Source of the DNA: Mesorhizobium sophorae
Lineage (GTDB): Bacteria; Pseudomonadota; Alphaproteobacteria; Rhizobiales; Rhizobiaceae
Assembly: GCF_002270415.1 (NCBI RefSeq)
Contig: NZ_NNRI01000007.1
Span: forward strand, 868,001 to 932,000
Direction: 5' to 3'
Length of the DNA: 64,000 bases
This document shows positions 60,469-64,000 of this stretch, piece after piece (within the stretch, counting starts at the first letter, position 1; each line of letters begins with the position of its first letter). The notes under the pieces were generated by a model, which did not search any database, was not told the DNA's origin, and saw nothing but the letters and a program-made list of their open reading frames with translations. Both the position numbers and the translations under genes were made by a program.

Positions 60469-62289
60469 TTATTCGTCGCTCGATTTCCGGAGTTCGGACA
60501 GCTGGGCGCGCGGTTTCGATTTTTCGATGGCCTCTTTCGATTCCATTTCCTGATACCAGAGCGGGGTATGAGTGCTGGACTTTTTGGAGGCAGTGCCGCC
60601 ATGGTCGAGAACCAACACATGGTCAAGCGGCAGCACCTGCCGGAAGGCTTTGAAGGAAAAGGGACGATGCTTTGCCCACTCCTTTTCCACCGCATCGAAT
60701 AAGGCCGTCGTCCACGCTTCCATCGCGATCGCTTTGAGTTCCAGCTTTTGGCTGAAATCATATGCCTGCCGCGTGATTGGCGCCGCGAACCGTGGCGCGT
60801 CCCCCGTCTGGATGCTTTGATGGTCGAGGACCGCCGATATGGCATCTCCCCGCACCGTCAAGTTCCCGCCTTCGGTAGCGAAGGTGGTGCGGAAGTCGTG
60901 GGTGGAGAATTCCTCGATGTCTCCCAGGAGGTCTGGCATTTCGGGAAATTCGATCCCATCTTTTTTGGCTTTCTTTCTCGCCTCCGCGTGGGCTTTTAGG
61001 TCCGCAGGGCGTCCGCGCAACCGTTGGATGAGGAGGCGAGGCGTTGACCTCGACAGGTGCGCGTCGACCTTCCCACCCTGGAGCCTGGTTGCGGGGAAGA
61101 CGTACTCGGAATCCCTCGCCGTTGCGGTGGCTGCCCTTTGGAGCAGTAGCGCCACGCGCGGAGGGATCGGCAAGGAATGCGCCCGCTTCCCTTTCATCGT
61201 ATGCGCGGGGAAGAATGCGATCTTCCAGTCTTTCAAATGATCCGGCGCGCCGGGCCACGGCAGAATGTTCTTCTTCAAGAGCTTGAGGCCCGCGCTGGCC
61301 CGTTGCCCTGTCAGGGCGAGCCACCATAGGGAACAGACCGCGTTCAGGGAGGTTTCCCTTTCAACTCGCCGCTCTGGCATGACGCGATGCTTTTCCGCTA
61401 GGTACAGGAGCGTTGCGGTTTCCGCCAGGGACGGGTGCCGCGTCTTCGCTTGAGGAATCGTCTCCTGTCGCTTTTTGAGCTTGTGCCACCAGAGATTGTC
61501 GTCATCGAGCCCAGAGGCATCGGAGTCGTTCTCCTCGGCATAGGAGAGGGCGGCTTTCGCGTAGGCGACGAACTGCCGGGAAGGGGCCATCTTCCCGGCC
61601 TCCGCCAGCGCGTTCCGGACTTTTTCCAGATCGCCACGGCGCAGCGTGGAAAGGAGGCGGTTGTGTAGGTGATGCGTTTCGGGGATTTTCAGCAGATACC
61701 GCTTCACTTCCTTGACCGACTCCAGAGAGGGGGTTTTCGTCTCTCCCCGCGAGTTGGTACGCGGGTTCGACAGATAGACATCGGCATACTGCCGAACCAT
61801 TTCGGCCCATGTCCACTTGCCGTCTTTCCGCGCCGTTGAGGCGGTTGCCGTCACGGCGGCGGCTTCCGTGCCCTCGCCGGCGAGCCGCGCGGCGACATAG
61901 GCCTTCGCGTCTTTTCCGGCTTTCAGCAACGTCAGGACCTCCCGCGTCATCTCGCGGGCCATGTCGGCATCGCCAACATCATCGACCGTTCCAAGCTTCA
62001 CCGTTTGACCGTTCCATTTCACAATCCAGGCAGCGGTTGCACCCTGCACCCGAAGCTTCAAATTGATTTCGCCCGTGTCGGCGAAGATGAGCGAGCCGGA
62101 CGTTCCATACGTCCGCGCCTCCGCCGCCTTCCGTGCTTCCTTGATGTGTTTCGCCCCTATGCGAACGCGTTCCGTTGGCATGCTGTCGCCCCTGCCTTGT
62201 TTCGATACAAAAGGCTCTAGACCAAGTGCCAGACCAAGTAAATCTTCTTCGGGAATAGCATTGCCGGGTTCAGTTTTTGGCGACGTCAA
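60469..62289 (-). CDS. Tyrosine recombinase, integrase of the element
   Basis: The 606-residue protein catalyses site-specific recombination at the tRNA-Arg site. The catalytic residues are visible: Arg in LTGQRASAGL near residue 345, the HxxR box in HDFRTTFAT near residue 495, His in LDHQS, and Tyr in ITRQAYDF near residue 535. The N-terminal part (GTSGSLIFADTGEINLKLRV) is the arm- and core-binding region. It is longer than most P4-type integrases. The gene starts about 100 bases from the right attachment repeat and reads inward. Confidence 0.93.
   Translation of the reverse strand: MTSPKTEPGNAIPEEDLLGLALGLEPFVSKQGRGDSMPTERVRIGAKHIKEARKAAEARTYGTSGSLIFADTGEINLKLRVQGATAAWIVKWNGQTVKLGTVDDVGDADMAREMTREVLTLLKAGKDAKAYVAARLAGEGTEAAAVTATASTARKDGKWTWAEMVRQYADVYLSNPRTNSRGETKTPSLESVKEVKRYLLKIPETHHLHNRLLSTLRRGDLEKVRNALAEAGKMAPSRQFVAYAKAALSYAEENDSDASGLDDDNLWWHKLKKRQETIPQAKTRHPSLAETATLLYLAEKHRVMPERRVERETSLNAVCSLWWLALTGQRASAGLKLLKKNILPWPGAPDHLKDWKIAFFPAHTMKGKRAHSLPIPPRVALLLQRAATATARDSEYVFPATRLQGGKVDAHLSRSTPRLLIQRLRGRPADLKAHAEARKKAKKDGIEFPEMPDLLGDIEEFSTHDFRTTFATEGGNLTVRGDAISAVLDHQSIQTGDAPRFAAPITRQAYDFSQKLELKAIAMEAWTTALFDAVEKEWAKHRPFSFKAFRQVLPLDHVLVLDHGGTASKKSSTHTPLWYQEMESKEAIEKSKPRAQLSELRKSSDE
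62219..62239 (+). repeat. Paired AGACCAAGT repeat, right end
   Basis: Two copies of AGACCAAGT are separated by GCC. They lie inside the first codons of the integrase gene, 150 bases from the right attachment repeat, and match the pair at 42052-42071. Integrase binding here would also control its own expression. Confidence 0.55.
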
Positions 62290-62388
62290 ATCTCAAATTC
62301 AGGTTAATACATTGATTTTTTGACGATTATCGCCTCATTTTCGAAACATCGGGCGGCAACCGATCAGATGTGAATTTCGCCATGACAC

Positions 62389-62437
62389 GACTACGAATCT
62401 GGGGGTCAGGAGTTCGAATCTCTTCGGGCGCGCCATT
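62389..62437 (+). repeat. Right attachment repeat (tRNA-Arg 3' remnant)
   Basis: An exact 49-base copy of 41927-41975, made of the tRNA anticodon arm to CCA plus two bases. It lacks the 5' half, so it is not a functional tRNA. It marks the right end of the element. Confidence 0.93.
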
Positions 62438-62453
62438 TCCGGTACAATGCCTC

Positions 62454-63478
62454 ATGGCTCCCTTTAAGCAATCCAGCTTCACCGCAACCGGCATAAAGTC
62501 GCTGTGTTGGCGCGGCGATGAACTCATCGATTGGGTTGGTGGCGGCCGTGCCTTCGCAGCCGATGGCACCGAGCGGCCATCGACCGTAAGGTATGGCTAC
62601 CGTTTCGACGCCGCGACGGCATCGCCGGATGGCCGCTTTGCCGTGATCTACGAAAGGCTGGGAACGAAAGGGCTTCTGCTTTGTGACGGACGGGTTCTTC
62701 GTGAGCTTGATCGCAGCTTCTACCATGCGGACGCGTACGAATATCCCGTTGCCCTGTTCAGTGGCTCCGACGGCCGCGTCCTGCTCGCGCATCGCCCCCG
62801 AGACTATTGCCGCATCGACCTGGAGGACGCCGAAACCGGTCGATTGCTCACGGAATCGCTAGACCGCAAGCCGTCTGATTTTTTCCATTCACGCTTGGCA
62901 TTGAGCCCCAATGGAAAGCGGCTGCTTAGCGCCGGTTGGGTTTGGCATCGTTAGGTCTCGTGGTGTCCTTCGACGTGGCGCAGGCCCTTGTAGATCCGCG
63001 TCACCTTGATGAGGGCCAGGATCTTCCCACGTCGCCGAATTCAGGGTTGGTTGAAGAGAGTTCGGCCTGCTGGCTCGACGATGACCGCATCGCAGTTGCG
63101 ACCTCGACCCAACCCAAAGCCGAACCCGAGGACGACGAACCACGCGCTGGGCTGGCTGTCTACGATGCGGTTCAACGAATCCGCCTTCAGGCATTCCAGC
63201 TGGAGGAGCCTGCTGGAACAATCCTAGCGCTCGGGAAACACTTTGTTCTTTCGCTCTATCGGCATCCAAAGCTGATCGATCTTTCGACCGGCAAGATCGT
63301 CCACGTGTGGACTGAGTTGCAGTCAGGCCTTCAGGACGGCAGCATTATGTGGGGTCTCGATGGTGATGCGATACCGCCGCCCATGGCCTTCGATCCTGCA
63401 ACCAAGCGGTTCGCAATCGTGAACGGCGAGACCGTCTCTCTGATCGAATTCGATGGTTCTGTAGTCGGTAACGGGTAG
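62454..63478 (+). pseudogene. Propeller-like protein gene with one frameshift
   Basis: The first frame runs from the ATG at 62454 (MAPFKQSSFTATGIKSLCWR) to a TAG just after SAGWVWHR near 62950. The second frame continues directly with LGLVVSFDVAQALVDP to the stop at 63478. Adding one base gives one 341-residue protein with repeated beta-strand segments (FAVIYERLGTKGLLLCDGRV, LSLYRHPKLIDLSTGKIVHV), like a WD40- or Kelch-type propeller. The function is unknown. It starts 17 bases after the right attachment repeat. Confidence 0.75.
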
Positions 63479-63673
63479 CTGTCCATCGAAAACGGACTGC
63501 TGTGTCAGGCTGCGGCTCGGATTGGCCGGTCTCTTTTGACCATTTCTGCGGACCCGAACGTCGAGCCCGGCTTATAGAGGCATTCACGCCGGGCAACCCT
63601 GGTCACGCATCGTCGATCACTTGACCTTCCGGTACCAACATCGGAGCGAGGTCGATCGACTTCTTGCTTCTGC

Positions 63674-63886
63674 CTATTGCCTGCGACGCCTGGTTGACGA
63701 GGCAAGATAACCAAGAGCAACCGCCACAACGGCGACCGCGATACCGGCGCTGATCACGCCTGCCGGCGTTATCCTGGCACTGCCTTGCAAGATAACATGC
63801 TTGCCCAAACGCAGATCGAAAACGGACTTGATTTCCTCAGGGTGCTGGGGGGCCGCGGGCGAAGGTTCTTCTTGAACACCTGACAT
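63674..63886 (-). CDS. Small tail-anchored membrane protein
   Basis: GGAGG precedes the ATG at 63886 (MSGVQEEPSPAAPQHPEEIK). The 70-residue product has one membrane helix near its C-terminus (GVISAGIAVAVVAVALGYLA) and a basic end (STRRRRQ), so the N-terminal part faces the other side. The family was not recognised. The 195 bases between the propeller gene and its stop hold nothing that I can identify. Confidence 0.65.
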   Translation of the reverse strand: MSGVQEEPSPAAPQHPEEIKSVFDLRLGKHVILQGSARITPAGVISAGIAVAVVAVALGYLASSTRRRRQ

Positions 63887-64000
63887 TTGAGCCTCCGGTT
63901 TGAATGTGTCGCCGCTCGTACGGCGGCCGGCGACTGGCACACTGATACTTGCCACGCCGAGTGCGTTTGGTGGTGAGTTGTATGAATTGATGGGCGCTAA

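Larger units (their letters stand above)
41927..62437. mobile_element. 20.5 kb integrative and mobilizable element in tRNA-Arg
   Basis: The same 49-base sequence stands at 41927-41975 (in the tRNA) and at 62389-62437, so the element is about 20,462 bases per unit. It encodes a tyrosine integrase at its right end, a MobC-like accessory and a relaxase, a primase-like replication protein and several DUF proteins, but no conjugative pore or coupling protein. It therefore needs a helper for transfer. Cargo includes an MmeI-like restriction gene and a three-gene ATPase operon. Confidence 0.92.

Noticed and set aside
41897..62437. Conjugative element able to transfer itself
   Set aside because: No type IV secretion or coupling protein genes were found; only mobilization genes are present.
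63887..64000. Sigma-54 type promoter near the right end of the window
   Set aside because: TGGCAC and TTGCC are present, but the spacing is wrong by about three bases.

Overview
The window reads as a chromosome segment of a GC-rich alphaproteobacterium of the order Rhizobiales, most like Mesorhizobium. This rests on the style of the proteins (rmuC, def-fmt, truA, dapD/dapE, argB, the yidC-rnpA-rpmH group), on GC-rich codon use, and on the intergenic palindromes typical of this group. No rRNA, CRISPR array or insertion sequence was seen.

Region 1 (1-41.9 kb) is ordinary chromosome with dense, often overlapping genes. In order it holds: a transglutaminase-like fragment, a cation efflux protein, a GFA-type protein and rmuC; def-fmt-acetyltransferase-truA; a leftward lysine-biosynthesis stretch (dapE, membrane proteins, dapD); a LOG-family protein, a HAD hydrolase and a diguanylate cyclase with an inhibitory site; a Tat-signal peptide protein coupled to a GMC oxidoreductase; several regulator/target pairs with visible operator dyads (MarR, TetR with a VOC protein, AsnC with phhA); a B12/radical-SAM protein of BchE type; RidA; argB; an amidase; and an ECF sigma/anti-sigma pair followed by a fasciclin-domain protein and an exported MsrB. 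Between 26 and 37 kb lie two complete EmrAB-type efflux operons, one with a TetR regulator and one with a MarR regulator. Two closely similar fasciclin-domain genes bracket them. The region ends with yidC-rnpA-rpmH, a histidine kinase and tRNA-Arg(ACG).

Region 2 (41,927-62,437) is a 20.5 kb integrated element in the 3' end of tRNA-Arg. A 49 bp exact direct repeat marks both ends. A 606-residue tyrosine integrase lies at the right end, and paired AGACCAAGT repeats lie inside each end. The element carries a MobC-like protein, a MOBP-type relaxase with a nested second gene, a primase-like replication protein, a DUF3102 protein and a DUF2958 protein, but no type IV secretion genes. It therefore looks like an integrative and mobilizable element. 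Its right half holds cargo: an MmeI-like restriction-modification gene broken by one missing base, and a tightly coupled three-gene operon (P-loop ATPase with a winged-helix end, a two-helix membrane protein, a soluble protein). I recognise no characterised system in that operon, and it is the best candidate here for an undescribed defence-like module.

Region 3 (62.4-64 kb) returns to chromosome, with a frameshifted propeller-like gene directly after the right repeat and a small membrane protein. Three single-base frame disturbances (acetyltransferase at 32.4 kb, MmeI-like gene at 57.48 kb, propeller gene at 62.95 kb) lie in GC-rich sequence, two of them at runs of identical bases. They could be sequencing errors rather than real mutations.
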